From contig CP136066.1 in the NCBI GenBank assembly GCA_032622095.1, positions 112,861,319 through 112,925,318 on the forward strand: a stretch of DNA of 64,000 nucleotides, in the 5' to 3' direction. Position 1 is the stretch's first letter, and each line of letters opens with the position of its first letter. This document shows, in pieces, positions 1 to 13,732 of the stretch. The translations under genes and the position numbers were made by a program. The stretch comes from Siphonodentalium dalli. Lineage: Eukaryota > Mollusca > Scaphopoda > Gadilida > Siphonodentaliidae. Below the pieces are notes generated by a model. It was given only the letters and a program-made list of their open reading frames with translations. It had not been told where the DNA came from and ran no database searches.

Positions 1-1688
1 ATATCGTATGATATACAAAATGAAAAATATTCGTATCCTTCCGGATATTCACACTCCACATGCAGTACTTAAACAGGCATGGTTCGTTCGAACCCCAAAA
101 CTAAGTATACAAATAGTTTGGCAATATCTATCCCAAAATATACATACGCGGAAGATGTCAGAACAAATTCGTCGATATATATATAACGCTGAAAATACGT
201 CTTTTGTTTCTTATATTATTCGATAAATTTGGAGATCGTTTCGTTTGTGTCCGTTCGGATAGGTTCGGATAGGTTCGGATTACTCAGACATAAAGTGTAC
301 TTTATGTAACTTAGAACTCGGTGACGAATTCCATGCAATTTTAAAATGCCCTGCCTTACAAACTCTATATATACGAGAGATATATATAAAACCCCACTTC
401 TATTCAATTCGGGAAAGGGGAAGAGAACACAAAATCTTTCACTATTCATTAAAGGTACGGTTGGCCTTGGCGGTGGGTATCCTGTGAAAATATTTCCAAC
501 CGTCAAAAACCGCCACAAACAGAAAGAACATCAAAATTTAGACAGACTTTGTCCGTATACAAATAAGAAATATCGCATAAACAGTATGTTATTGTCATAT
601 GGTTGACCATTGTTATGTAAACAAAAGCATAACAAGTTACTTTTCTGATGTTTGTTTATATTATGATGGTAAACATAAAGAGCGTTCTTTGTGGGTGAAT
701 TCCTGATATGGAACTAATAAAGAGCGTTTATGCCATTTGTGTGTGATTATTCAGTAGCATTGTGCTGTCTTCTGTAACACAATCAGGCTCTTGCTTAGGT
801 AAAATATAGTATATAGGTCTTTATGATAACATGCTGTTTACGCGATGGTCGTGGTATATATGAACGAAACTGTATGCGTTTTACTGTTTTTTTCTGTTTA
901 CGGTGATTGGAACAAATATGAATATTTTCGACAACTAAGGCCTCACGTGCCTTTAAAACGGTTATGCCATTCTTTAGGCTCTCATGAGGCATTCTATAAC
1001 CGCACACGTTAGGACACCACCATGGGTTGTTGAATTAAATAATTGTTGAATCTCAATATATATTGTGTACTATATCTTGCACATAATAATCACTCAAAAC
1101 TCCTCATGCATCGCACACTATATACTATATATGTATTTTTATATTGTAATTATGCACATACTCTGTAATATCTAACATGATGAAGAGTAATTAAATTAAA
1201 TTGAATTGAAATTGAAATTGAATTGATAAAAAATAATCAGCGGTCGTGTAAAAATTGCACATGTAGACCATGGGAAGAGCATCTATGTGTCGCTGTCTTC
1301 GCTCTCAAACGTTTGTGGTACTACCTAATGTTGACAACTAAAATTAAAACAAAGAGAAGGCAGAGCGTGAAGTTTAAAAATTGTTTCATGTTAAGAACAG
1401 CAAGCAGTATGCCTTTTCCGGACGGAAGTCGCGAATTATTCCATTTCCGATTCCAGAATTGAAATGAATACAAATGTCGCAATATCTGATCGGGAACCGA
1501 TCATCGTGTTCGAAGTTGTATTTGTTATGACTTCAATGCGTCTTTATGTGACATATAATGCTCAAAGAAAGGTACTTCAGTTATTTATCGACATATATAT
1601 ATATATATTTCTATACCGGGAAAAATTCAAAAGCAAATATTATATGGTGTATGTTGGAGCGCAAACTGCAATAGGTAAAGAAAGACGA

Positions 1689-1754
<66 letters not shown>

Positions 1755-3024
1755 ATAACATGAAATGATAGAAATATGGCGAGAAAGAAGGCGATATAAA
1801 AGTCGGAATCGTAAACAAGTATCGGGTGTTGCAATATATATAAAAAAGGAAAGTATTATGAAGTTGCAATTGTTTGATAATGTGTATGCCGATGATCACC
1901 TAAATTGGTCGATTCAAGTAATGCCCCATATTTTACAACTATACAACATTATGCCTTAGAAAATACCCTATCAAACTACACCTAAATTGCAGATGAAGAT
2001 ATATCATCAGCTCTGCAAATAAGTTGAACAAAATGTTGAGTTGCTTGTTTAAGCTTTTCAATCCGCTGAGTGTTATTATTGACAAGAAAATACACGGCAT
2101 GCATGGTTATGTTAAAAATAAGTTTAGGGCATATTTAAAGATATAAAAATAATAGAAATACAATATAAGTATCATTGACCTAACATACTACTAATTGTCA
2201 TCATTAGACAAGAAATTTACCGAAACGAATTCAATTCAATTCAATTCCAAGAAGAGGGATGGACAAGATAAAAAGCAACATACAAATACATGTTTGAAAC
2301 AAGGGATGTCCCAGAGCATATTTTTAGTAAAACTTTTAGAGTTAAACTAACATTGGTTTGAAATAAAATTCAGCTAGATTGCAATTGGAGAAGGGAAATG
2401 TTCACAATTGCACTTAATTTAGCTTATTTTAAAATTCAACTGGAACGGACAAATAAATGTTCACAATTACACTTAATTTAGCTTATTTTAGACGTATTAA
2501 CTTAAATGGTTCAATGTGGTTCGATTCAAGAAAATTGAGGTAGAATTCTGCATCATTCAGGTATTCACCTCGTCACGAAATCATAGCTTTCAGACGCTGC
2601 ATTTAGTGTATGCATATTATACATTCGAAATGACATACCAGTCGGAACAAGAAATTTAACCACTTATCGCAACACATAGGCAAAATATACATGTTTACAA
2701 CCAGGTTCGGCCATATCTGCATGCCATCAGTTTGTGTTTTGTTCGTCTTTAGTGTCATAAAATTTGTCAGTGTATCATACTAGGGAGAGGAGGGTATTCT
2801 AAGTGATTTAGCACTTGTCCTCCAATCCCTTTTGTCATAAACTAATTTAATTTATGAACAAATAAAATATGTTTAAACAAAAATCAGTCTGGTCAACGAC
2901 AATATTTGTTTTACTTTACACATGAGTAAACCAGTTGACAACCAATATCACATTCGACGCTATTCATTTTGTATATGGTGCAACCAAAATCAATGATACT
3001 AATTCTTGGTTGTGATAACCCTAC
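1..3024 (-). other. Probable first intron of the left Vsx-type gene
   Basis: This stretch follows the splice donor of the Vsx-type first exon on the minus strand, so it should be intron; no further Vsx exon is visible in it. It contains a GA microsatellite (about 1692-1750), an AATTGA-type simple run near 1190-1220 that may be a retroposon tail, and a short direct repeat of about 60-bp period (2399-2430 and 2458-2490). The open frames seen here are short or consist of the microsatellite. Confidence 0.5.
1692..1750. repeat. (GA)n microsatellite
   Basis: Uninterrupted AG/GA dinucleotides of about 59 bases. Open frames across it encode only Arg-Glu or Ser-Leu repeats and are not genes. Confidence 0.97.
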
Positions 3025-3466
3025 CTTCTTCTGGAACCTGTGGCTTGTATCCGTAGTTTACAACAGAAAGTTCGTTAGTCCTTGGGACGTTTCTGTTCTG
3101 TGGAATATTTGGCGGCACTTGTTGATTCTGTCCGAATTCAAATCGCCAGGGACAAAATGTCGAATTCGGAGTTTGAGCATGTTCGCGGAAGAAATTTTGA
3201 GGTTGTTGAGGTTCTTGTGGCGGAACAGTGTTATTACCAAGTCCTGAAAAGTACATAAAATTCGACGGGTTGATACCACCTGAACCGTCCATCAACTCCG
3301 GACTACCATTTTGTCGACACGATTGATTTAGTCCTAAAATTTCTTGGATAGCAAACGATGGTCTCTGTTGGGCAGCGTACATTTGCCCAAAGTGTCCATT
3401 TGATGAGTAGTGATTCTGAAATGGAGACATAGGTGTCGGAGCCGTGCTCAGAAGTCCATTCATCAT
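3025..3466 (-). CDS. vsx: Vsx/Chx10-type homeobox protein, first coding exon (partial gene)
   Basis: N-terminal exon of a paired-like homeobox transcription factor of the Vsx (Chx10/Vsx-1/Ceh-10) family; these nuclear proteins control visual and interneuron fates. The exon opens with two ATG codons at 3466-3461; the first is chosen because an in-frame TAA lies 12 nt upstream (3478-3476) and the context (ACAATGA) is good. Residues 38-46 read FAIQEILGL, followed by NQ, which matches the octapeptide-type motif near the Vsx N-terminus (FGIQEILGLNKE in human VSX2, from memory). The rest is low-complexity, rich in Pro, Gln and Asn, as usual before the homeodomain. The exon ends in phase 1 after 147 codons at the donor AAG|GTAGGG (G of GT at 3024). 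The homeodomain exons must lie left of base 1. It cannot join the Vsx exons at 55-57 kb in the normal order, because an N-terminal exon of that gene would have to lie at higher coordinates. Family assignment rests mainly on the motif. Confidence 0.8.
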
Positions 3467-6400
3467 TGTCGGAAATTAATATGGAAACTAATCTTCCAAT
3501 GTATCCGTATCTTCGTGAGTGGATTTTGTTGTTAAAAGTTAATTTTCGATGCTTCCTTTACACAAATTAGAATACAAATTGCCTATAAGCCATAGATAGG
3601 TATCTCTTCTCTTCACAGAATTTCCCTGCAAATTAGTTGATTTCATCTAGCCAGTGTTTAACTGTCAAATTTAAGACCATTAGCTCGTGACGTAATTGAG
3701 CCAATATGCCAATCGGCAAAACTCGTCTCCATTCGCTAATCTTCGACGATTTGAATAGCATGAAAAGAGGTGTGTGTGAGCAATAATTAGCCGCCATTTT
3801 CACAATAGTGACCTCCCATTTGTTTGACGAGACTATGACTTGACGCATTCACGTCGCTGATTTGTCGATTATTGACACTTAGCGCTATCTCAGAGCAACA
3901 AGTCGGATAAAAGCGCGCATATGATTTCACACATTCACCGGGGCTTCGTGTGGATATGTGGGCTGTAAGTTCGGCGGGAGGCAGCGAAAACACCCACTCT
4001 TGCAAAATTAGGTCTTTTAAGGGAAGATGCCAACTGCCGACAAGTTCTTGACATCTCCGGCGAAATATGAAACTCATTTAGAAAGCAGATATCAGCAAGG
4101 TGCGTATGCACATGCTTCTTGACTGAGGAGTTATCTTGAGGCATCTTGTGTGAAAAATAGCACGTTTTCTTACATTCGGAGATCAAACTGAAATCTCAGT
4201 ACACGACGGGTAGCTATGCCGTGCAACCAATATTCTATGTATCGCCGTCTTTGTCGTTACAAGACATGACTCATTCGTTCAGTAAATAAATAAATACATA
4301 AATCAATCAATCAATCAATTTTATTGTCTCAAGTCATCATAATTGATATAACACAGTTTGAATTATGAATAACAATAATATAGTGCTTAAATGTAATATG
4401 AAACTCAAACATAATCTAGGCCTATACGCAATTTGGTAGTATAGTCTGGCCGTCGGGGCTGAAAATATAAGGTCTACAAGGAAACAAAATATGAACAAGC
4501 CATTTGGTATCGTTGGAAAGAGGAGATCTTCGTGTATAACATATAAAATCAGCTAAAATCCACATTTGGGGAATATGTTCTACAGCGACCTGAATAGGGG
4601 TGGGGTCTGACGTAAATTATGAACGTAATTATATGATATGTCGTGGTATAGGACTTACGCAGTTATACAAGTATGTGTGAAATTATGGGGTGGGATCGTA
4701 TATAGTGACACGGACAGAAATGGCTGTCAAAATGGCCGCAACTACAAGATCTGTCACGACGAAAGCAACATATTGGATAACCACATAGGAGTGAACATAC
4801 GTATTATTAATATACAGTTATGTTGTTTAGTATCATTAAAGGTACACCGATCATTAAAACAGATCCACCTGAAGGATCTATTGGTCATTGTAACGAACGC
4901 AAGTCAAACCCAATGGTTCGGGTTTCCTGCTTATTCAACATCCAACTGTCCGGCCGAAATATAATAATTTTGGTCATGCAACACACAAATTAATGTTTCG
5001 CCACGCAGTTCATGGTAGTTTCATTTGGCATTGTGAGTAATTATTGAATGCAACACATAAACTGAAGTGCACACCCTTGTGGTATAAAGACTAGTTACAT
5101 TAATGGAATTTGCTACACTCTCCGTGATAATATGTCTCAACGATTATCATACCACAAAGAAACACTCATCTCTTCAAATTATTAGCGCCATATCTCACCA
5201 GATCAAATAGATGGAACATATTACAGTTTATGTAAGACTAATTTTCACGCTGCTACCAAACCGGTTTATTAGTAGACAATTTTGTTCAAATTACTCCAGT
5301 ACCAATCTTACAACTGGAATATACTATATATACCACGCAATGCACAATATTAATTTTCGGTATCGTTTTGATTGAAAATATCTTACCAATACCACCCACG
5401 TAATTGTGCTAAATAGTAGGGGATCATCGTTTAAAGATGTTATTTCAGCATTGAACATTCGCTAAATGTTGCTATTTCTGGTTTTGTGTACACCAACTAT
5501 ATGTAACATTAGGGATAAGGTGTAAACGCGGTGATGCGGTTGCAGAAATCGTAGCACTTTTTGCGTATTGTTGAATATAACCAAATATAATTTCCAGCTA
5601 TAAACACCGTCTCAGCCACAGAATATGTAAACCATATTAGTCAAGTTTAGAATTTATTGAAGATAGGCTATGATACTCCTTTGTGTTTTGATAAATTATG
5701 TTCATAATATACCGCCATGCATTCTTGTTATAAAACCGAAAAATTCGTGTTTTTTCACCTGATTGGAGGCAACTATTACTATATTGAGACGTAGATCTTC
5801 ACATTTTACCCAGTACTATATGCACACCTCTTATATGGTTCTATATAACAGTGCATTTTGAAGGTTTGATGTTGTAGATATCAAAATAAATGATGATCGT
5901 TCACATTCACGAGACTGCTCTGACTTCATATATTTCTGCTTCTAAACAAGATCACAGAATCAATACATGCAAATCGCATTTAACTGTTTAATTACACATA
6001 TAATCACACGATTCAACATAAAAAAGAACATAAATCTGCGCCCAAAAGTCCAGATTTGACCGTTGCACGAGACCCTGCTATCGATTGCTCTCTCTTGAGA
6101 TTAATTACGGAGAATTCTTACAACTCTGACCTCTTATACTCTGCAATGAATGTCCTCGGTTTGCTCTTGTAGTACTAGCTATTACATTTGGCACAAAGTG
6201 TAATTTTCATTCAGTTTTGTCCATTTTTGCGGCCATTTTTGGGAAAGACATTTTACAGCTATCGTTTACAACTAAGCGTTGTTTGTCAATATTTAAATTT
6301 ATTACGAATTTGGCATTAATTGTTGCACCTACCGCAGAAATTCAACAATTTCCTATACTAACAACCATATTGGGCGCCATCTTAAATATAGAATTTTCCC

Positions 6401-6929
6401 AAAGCGGATTTTAGTGGATTTTGGATATGTTGTCTGCCCGACAAAATGACACCAAAAACAGCTTGTTAAGAATTTTTTCGAGGTCGCTTCAACGACCAGA
6501 CTGTAGGAACAAGATTGGAGAATAAATACACGAACAACCGGTTTATAGATATATAGATATAACTGGAAACCATTATTGAAGTCATTGTAGTTTTCAAATG
6601 TTTTTTCGAACAGTACTCAAACGCTCTTCATGCGCACCTATCAGGCATTTAATGCTCTATATTGTTTCCGATTTTTTCTTTTGGGCAAGCAACACATTCA
6701 ATTCAAGGCTAAACTTTAATATAGTAACTTCGCCATAATCCCATGCGCCGAATATCATTACGCAGAATAGTGATACATGACTTAATATATCCACACGAAA
6801 CACTCATTGAATGATAGAAACTGAAGTTAAAGCTTGTATCCTTCATTTTTTTCAGTCACTATTTAAAAAACTTTTGATACTTTGCAATTGCAATTATAAA
6901 ATCCACCCGATTTGTTTTAGTATTTATAG
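3467..6929. other. Stretch upstream of the left Vsx exon; no gene recognised
   Basis: The 5' UTR and promoter of the left Vsx gene should lie in the first part of this stretch on the minus strand, but I see no certain TATA box or initiator. A probable LINE 3' end occurs at about 4285-4390 on the minus strand: AATAAA followed by a short ATTG-repeat tail (seen on + as CAAT repeats at 4300-4320). The rest is AT-rich with only short open frames and no recognisable domain. Confidence 0.5.
4285..4390 (-). mobile_element. LINE-type 3' end with ATTG-repeat tail
   Basis: Read on the minus strand, the sequence ends GACAATAAAATTG followed by several ATTG units. A polyadenylation-like AATAAA followed by a short tandem tail is typical of CR1/Jockey-type non-LTR retrotransposons. 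No coding part is recognisable, so this would be a heavily 5'-truncated copy. The boundary away from the tail is arbitrary. Confidence 0.45.
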
Positions 6930-9050
6930 TTGTCTCCCTTTGACACACCCTACAGGCCTCATTTTTCATCCGATCATCACCAAACTTCATTCGGATCTTT
7001 GGGGTTACATCTCGGTGGGAGCTTTCGAATTTTCGAATTTCGTTGAAAAAACATGGCCAACAGCAGCCATTTTGAATTTTACATTTCAATCAGTTGGTAC
7101 AACCTGTAACCCACATTTATCGAAGAAATTATTTGAAAATTTAACGGCATGTTTAGGATCAACCATAGATGAGAGCTATCGAATTCGAAAGATTTTCGTA
7201 CCAAAACATGGCCGCCGACAGCCATCTTGTTTGTTTTTTGACTAAATCCTTCGTGACGCTTCCAGCCAAAATTGTCCATCCCATTGATCCCAACCATTAT
7301 ATGGACATGGTGTGACCTTTAGCCGAGAGCTATCGAATTTGAACGAGTATCGATAAAAACATGGCCGCCGGCAGCTATCTTGGATTTTACTCTTTTCGTC
7401 TGATTCATCAAAAACGGAAACAAGTGAATCTTCGGGGTGATCTCCAGATGGGAGCTATCGATGTTTTACGAACTTCGTTGAAAAGCATAGCCGCCAGCGA
7501 ACATGTTGGATGTCAAATTTAAATCCATCGGCACACACTGCAGCTCACATTTATTAGCTCAACTTTACAACGTAAAGTTTGAGCTATTGCCATGGATTGG
7601 CGTCCGTCGTGCGTGCGTAAAACGTTTCTTTCGACACGCCCTTAATGTCGCATCCCTCATCCGATCTTCACCAAAATTCATGTGTAGCTTCAGGGTGAAC
7701 TATTGATGGGAGCTATCGAATTTTTCCGAATTTCGATGTAAAACATGGCCGCCAGCAGCCATCTTGGATTTCAAATTTGAATCCATCGGCACACACTATA
7801 TATACAGCCCGTATTTATGACCGGATAATTTTTTAATATTGCAGGCACGATTGTGATCACCTGTAGATGGGAGCTGTCGAATTTGAACGATTTTCGATAA
7901 AAAAAAAACATGGCCGCTGGCAGCCATCTTGGGTTTTACTCTTTGCATGACTAAATAATTTGGCAAACTCCCCTACAGACCACATCGCTTCTTCGATCAT
8001 CACCAAATTTCATACATATCTTTGGGGTGACCTCCAGATGGGAGCCTCCTATTTTGACCGAAATCTGTTTAAAAACATGGCCGCCAGCGGCCATCTTGCA
8101 ATTTACTCTTTGTATGACTAAATCATTTGGCACACCCCACAGGCCACATCTCTCGTCCGATCATTACGAAACTTCATATGGATCTTCGCGGTGACCTCTA
8201 TTGATGGGAGCCTCATATTTTGACCGAAATTTGTTAAAAAACATGGCCGCCAGCAGCCATCTTGAATTTCAAATTTGAATCCATCGGCATAGTCCGCATA
8301 CCGCGGATTTACAGGCATGTTTAGAATCACCTCTAGATGGGAGCTATCAAATTTGATCAATTTTCGATGAAAAACATGGCCGCCGGCAGAAATCTTGGAT
8401 TTAACTCTTTGCATGTCTGAATCCTTTAGCACACCATACATCTTGGAATTAACTCTTTTTATGACTAAAAATCTTCTGTTTATGAAGATGGGAACCTCCT
8501 CTTTGACCTGAATTCTTTGAAAAACATGGTCGCCAGCGGCTATCTTGGAATTTACTCTTTGTATGACTAAATTCTTTGGCACACCCTACAGAGCACATCC
8601 CTCATTCGATCATCACTTCTGGGTGATCTCTAGATGGGAGCCTCCTATTTTGACCGAAATTCGTTGAAAAATATGACCGTCAGCGGCCATCTTGGAATTT
8701 ACTCTTTGTATGACTAAATCCTTTGCCTCATCCGGTCATGATCAAACTTTATATGGATCTTCAGCGTGACTTCTTTATCATTTATTTCATTGTTCAGCAA
8801 AAAATAACTCCTCCTACAGTGTCATTAACACTTTCATTGGAGAAATGTTTTGAAAACTTACCGCATGTTTAGGATCACTTCTAGATGGGAGCTATCGAAT
8901 TTGAACGATTTTCGATCAGTAACATAGCCACCGACAGCCATCTTGGATTTTTTCTCTCTATGATCAAATCCTTCATCCAAGGAATATTTCTCATCTGATT
9001 CATCACCAAGCCTAATATGAATCATCGGGGTGACTTCTAGTTTCATCATC
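6930..9050. repeat. Diverged tandem array with units of about 150-165 bp
   Basis: A block with a shared core (roughly ACATGGCCGCC, AGCAGCCATCTTGG) recurs near 7050, 7207, 7359, 7485, 7744, 7909, 8075, 8240, 8374, 8524, 8670 and 8930. Most steps are 126-166 bp and two are about 260. Two unit types alternate: one carries a TTTGAATCCATCGGCACAC stretch and the other a CATGACTAAATCCTTTGGC plus CACACCCTACAGGCC stretch; both continue into GGGGTGACCTCCAGATGGGAG. Copies differ by many substitutions, so the array is old. The core is nearly self-complementary (GGC near GCC), resembling motifs in inverted-repeat elements. Small open frames across it are repeat artefacts. Confidence 0.85.
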
Positions 9051-11422
9051 AATTCAGTTCCTAAATTATTCTCTCTCCAAGTTGAGCTACAGTGACATTG
9101 ACACTTTCATGATATGTAGTTTTGCCCAACAGAGGAGCGAAATTTATGAGTTGCCGAGAAAACCCCGGATAGTCCTTCATAAAACAAAGTTACCGAACAG
9201 CATATACCCCATACTTATACTTAAAGAGGATAACCGTGGGAAAATTTAAATTGTTGACTTCCAGAACTGTATCTAAATAGCCGTGCAGATCATATCTCAT
9301 AAAAATGATACAAAATCTGCCACGCAACCACATTGGCTCATATTCACCATGCAACTGGGTTTATATATAGTTCAGGTAGTTTGTATCTGGCGAGACTCAA
9401 TTCGAAGCTATATGTGGTAGTCGATCGGATTATATGGCCGCGTTATATGATTATCCGATCAAGGGGATTTGACGGTGATCGTTCACTATTGCTTATCGCC
9501 TTCGCATATAGCACTACATGTGTACATGCATGCTTGGCTCGTTTCAATTATGAGCAGCATATTTGTGTATAGACTACCAACCAACGCCCACATTATTGAA
9601 AATAAAAAGTATCCACCAGCCCAATTATATCTTCAACACTCATTCCAGCCCAATTATATCTTCAACACTCATTTCACGGAAAAGTTTAGTCTGAGTCTCT
9701 ACCTTTATATTTGCTGGTTATATTCGGTGAGTGTCCGCGATTTTGACGTTAGTGTCTTTTAATAAATGGCTAATCTGAAAAATAGTCTGATAGATTGGGT
9801 CAATTATTTCCAAGAAAATGTCTGTCGTAAATGCTAGCGAAGGTACCCTGTGCGTTCAACCACTGCCAATTAAACTACCCGGTTTATAAAATGAACCCAG
9901 TTGGTGAATAACACCTAGGTTTTCTTCCGAAGATCTTCCACCTGCACAACTCCCACATCCCACATGTATATATACTTTCCATATGAAGATATGTAGTAGA
10001 ATCGGACGTCTTGGGGGGGGGGGGTAATTTTGTTTGCGTGTATCTCTCACCACGTTAGAAATTAGTGGGGGCATACGAACCGACAACGACTGCATGTGAA
10101 TGAACGTTGCATAGGAAATCGCCCGAGGCAGCGTTGGTGTAGGACAATGTAGCAACACGTTTTCTCGTTGCCGAATTTGTTGTCATCCCAACTCAACTGG
10201 TCTCACTGGGTGTTTAATATAGTTAAATACAGAGCACTGAACCAATCACACATTGTATAGTGGCTGTTCCTTGGTTTCAGATACATTTTGCGAAAACCTT
10301 CCTCTTATGTGGGCTGACGTCAATTGAAAATTCTCAATAAAACACGATCGGTTGAGGGGTATAGGCAAATGACAATTGTTCAAGTTCACAATAATTTCAC
10401 TCAGTAAATTAGTAATTCACAATGCACATGCATGTGGTTCTTAGATCTTGGCATGTCTGCCAGGTACTAATCGGGGTCGTTGATTTCTACCTGCAGTATA
10501 TAGAGTGACATCTCAGTGAAATTAACCCTCGTGTGGTATTTCGTCCGTCAATAAAACTGGCTAGGTTGCCATATGGTCTAACGGCTTGATCGTCAATAAA
10601 CCCCAGCACACAAAACCAATGTGTGTGGTACACTTAAGAGAACAAAACAAGAACGGTAAGATGGTGAGACTGATATACTGTTGAATTCCCCTTTGTGGCT
10701 AAATATAAAATAACGTCTGGCGAAAAACGACGAATGGGAAACAACAGATAACGTTGTTAATTCATTGGCCCTATAGTTCGTAGTATCGACGGAGAATTGA
10801 ATTCAATTAGAAGAAAAACATTTAAGATCAGATATAGTTTCTTGATAAACAAGTTAGGTAACTGGATAACTCAGCTGGCACAACAACGTCTGCCCACCGC
10901 TCTCACGCCGTGTGGTTTTGTTTTATTTTCTTCTGACTTGTCCAAATATAATCACAGCGAATTTGAGTGGCAGCTGTGACCCCGGATGACACTTGTTGAG
11001 GGCAAGCGGGGCTAACGGTGCCACTGGGTTGTCGCAATAGGTGGCCACTGAAAATGAAGGGGGCTTCTTTCCATGTGAATAAGAGCCATTCAAATTACAC
11101 ATAATTGAAGTACTCAATATTATTTTGCACCTATAACTTCATTTTAAACGCGCAATTTATACAAATGATATATTCTAGTGGTCAAGTCTAATTCAATACT
11201 CATGACATACAAATGCATATTCTATTGCCTTTTCCTGTACTTTTAGCCACATAAATAAATACATTACCGTATAATTATAAAGTGTGATTCGATGCCAAGA
11301 GAAAAACACACGCTAATAACTGTAGTTTAGACGAGGACAAGGGTGGCAACAATCTAACCTATATTGTTTCTGTACCCAGAACAACCAAAAGATATTTTCA
11401 TGCAATTATGTATATTTTGTGC
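9051..11422. other. Unique-looking stretch, no gene recognised
   Basis: AT-rich sequence with only short open frames. It holds a perfect 29-bp direct duplication (CCCAATTATATCTTCAACAC block, about 9620-9672) and a poly-G run of about 10 near 10014. No homology to known proteins is apparent. Confidence 0.5.
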
Positions 11423-12992
11423 TTAACCCTTTGAACCCGTAACACCGATATTTAGGTGCAAACGAACCGTGACTATATCCCGTAACACCGATATTTCGGT
11501 GCAGCGACGACATGATTCGGTAGCAAATTTATATATAGTATAACGAGCGTCTGACCCACTGATTTATATTTAAATTGCCCCCACATATGTCAGCGGCGCC
11601 CATGGTGCGTATGGAATGGTTGACCGCTAGTATCGGGTAGAAATATATGCGCATGCGCATAGCATATAATCTACAAAAACATACGATATTTTAAGCGAAC
11701 TATGCCGCTATATTTACGGCATATAATTTCGTGTTCCCCGTGTGTGTACAGAACAGACGTAATTTAGACACACAATTTCAGTTTAAATTACCCTCGTGTA
11801 TATTAACCAGTGTTCTGCTACATATGGGGAAGGGTCTATCGCATATGAAGTTGATTTATTCGCGCATGCGCAGACTAGCGCAATGACAAATAAATGGTTC
11901 ATAACGTACTTATACACGACATACCCACTAATATATATATTTAAATTGGCCTATTGAAGTCAGCGCTGGCAAAGGTGTCTATATGGATTGGCTGCCCGCT
12001 ACAAATGGCTAGGAAAATATGCGCATGGGCGCAGACTATAATTCATTTAAAAAAATGCGTTTAAGTTAAATGTGGCGCTATATATGACATTTTGTTGCAT
12101 GTTTCACATGTTAGTATAGTAGACACAATCTAGACAGCTTACTTGAACAATGGGGCCCCGACATGTTACGGGAAATTACGTTGTTTCTGGTCTCTGTAAT
12201 ATCAGTCTCTGTTGTGCCACATGCAGCAAAAAGTCTATCGCATATCAAGTTGACTTACTCGCGCATGGTCAGGTATATCTTAATTTCACATTAGGATATT
12301 GGTTGCATCGAAACGCAATTCGCTGATGTATAATTACAACGTTATAAGCTAGAATTCGTTTATCCTGCAAATTTCGGGTAGTTGCCTAGTAACCGTTTCT
12401 AAGGCGAGATCGGGTGGCAAAGTCTCCCGATCTTACAATGATCAGTGGTCCGTGCATGCATATATCATGCCTGCACAGTTTCAGGTAGGTGTCCCCTTTC
12501 AACATAACCAACACCATGCGACTAGACACTGTCTAAATTAAGGCAAAACATACCACTGAATGGTTAGTGCAATTATATCATTCGATCAGTTGTGGTATTT
12601 GCTTAGCAACCGTTGCTACCCTTAAATGGGATATTTGGTTCACTATTCTGGTCGGGTATATCTCAAATTTCACGTTAGGGTAGTACCTGCATCAAAAAAC
12701 GCAATCACTGAGGTTGAATTACGACGCTATAACCTATATTTACATTTTCCAGTCAATTCCGGGTAGTTGCCTAGCAACCGTTACCAAGGAGTTGCCGCGA
12801 GGCAAAGTCTCGCGATCTTATAATGATCGCTGATCCATGGGGGACAAACCTGTAAAGTTTCAGACCGGTGTCGCAATTTTGAACATAATCAACACCATGC
12901 TACTAGAAACTATCTAATTTAAGCGGACATACCACTGGGAGCCCCGGGTCAGGGTGTCGATCACTGTGGGGCGCCAGGGTTCAAAGGGTTAA
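11423..12992. mobile_element. TTAA-flanked non-autonomous DNA transposon (piggyBac-like ends)
   Basis: Left end TTAACCCTTTGAACCC (11423-11438) is mirrored at the right end by GGGTTCAAAGGGTTAA (12977-12992). TTAA target sites followed by CCC-type inverted ends are typical of the piggyBac superfamily. The 1.57-kb interior has no transposase frame. It contains two pairs of internal direct repeats: one about 365 bp apart (blocks starting near 11553 and 11918, each with a GCGCATG-rich motif) and one about 390 bp apart (blocks near 12290 and 12680, sharing GGGTAGTTGCCTAG). It also has copies of ACACCGATATTTNGGTGC near its left end. Confidence 0.75.
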
Positions 12993-13540
12993 TTGAGATT
13001 TAAAACAAATTAGAATCATTCCGATTGTTTGAATTTGCCTAAAACTTTAGAGGCAGCAGCCTAAATGTGTCTCCCAGCCTTACGACCTTATCCCCATCGC
13101 GAATTCTCCAATTATCGAAAACTAGCCTGTACCACCATCGAATCGCATCTGGACGACAGAGATGAATCGATGTTAACTCGCACATGGGGATCAATTAAAG
13201 AACGAAAAGCTGTCATTACAAAAAGGCGTCCATTTTAAAATATAAATAATAAAACATCGAAGATATCAGGGCGTTCGGGAAATATCAGCCGGCGTAAGAT
13301 AAGTAGCTTAATTTGCCTCTCGTAACATTATTTCTCTCTATACTCGCTCCGCGTGATTGACAGGCAGCAGAGTTCCCTGAGTTCGTGTCAGTCGATCTCT
13401 CACGGTTGTACTATTCCAACAATCATATTCAGGGGCTCGGTTAGCTCCCATGATATGGAAGTGGGTAGCTACTAGTAAGGTTTGATGGGAAAGTACCCCT
13501 TGTTTAAATTGACGCAGTTCAATGTGGCGGCATACAGGCT
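12993..13540. other. Stretch without recognised features
   Basis: No convincing open frame or repeat. Slightly higher GC than the surroundings. Confidence 0.4.
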
Positions 13541-13642
13541 ATGCTATGGTTTTGTTTATGGCATGGTGTATTGGAATATATAATTCACATATTATTCCAC
13601 TATGTCAAACTCCATATTTGGAGGAATAAACATATATCTCTC
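13541..13642 (+). mobile_element. 3' end of a LINE with terminal stem-loop
   Basis: The sequence CTCCATATTTGGAG (a 14-base stem-loop candidate, about 13611-13624) is followed by GAATAAACATATAT and then a CT tail. The same arrangement ends the LINE at 21.8 kb (minus strand), and a close variant ends the insertion at 16.1 kb. This copy is heavily 5'-truncated; its left border is not defined by a target duplication that I can see. Confidence 0.6.
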
Positions 13643-13652
13643 TCTCTCTCTC

Positions 13653-13729
<77 letters not shown>

Positions 13730-13732
13730 CTC
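13637..13732. repeat. (CT)n microsatellite
   Basis: About 95 bases of CT dinucleotides with a few interruptions. It starts exactly where the LINE 3' tail begins and ends against a tRNA-like sequence. Open frames across it encode Ser-Leu repeats and are not genes. Confidence 0.95.

Noticed and set aside
1464-1899. Open frames with Arg-Glu or Ser-Leu repeats
   Set aside because: They are translations of a GA microsatellite; the same applies at 13.6 and 62.4 kb.
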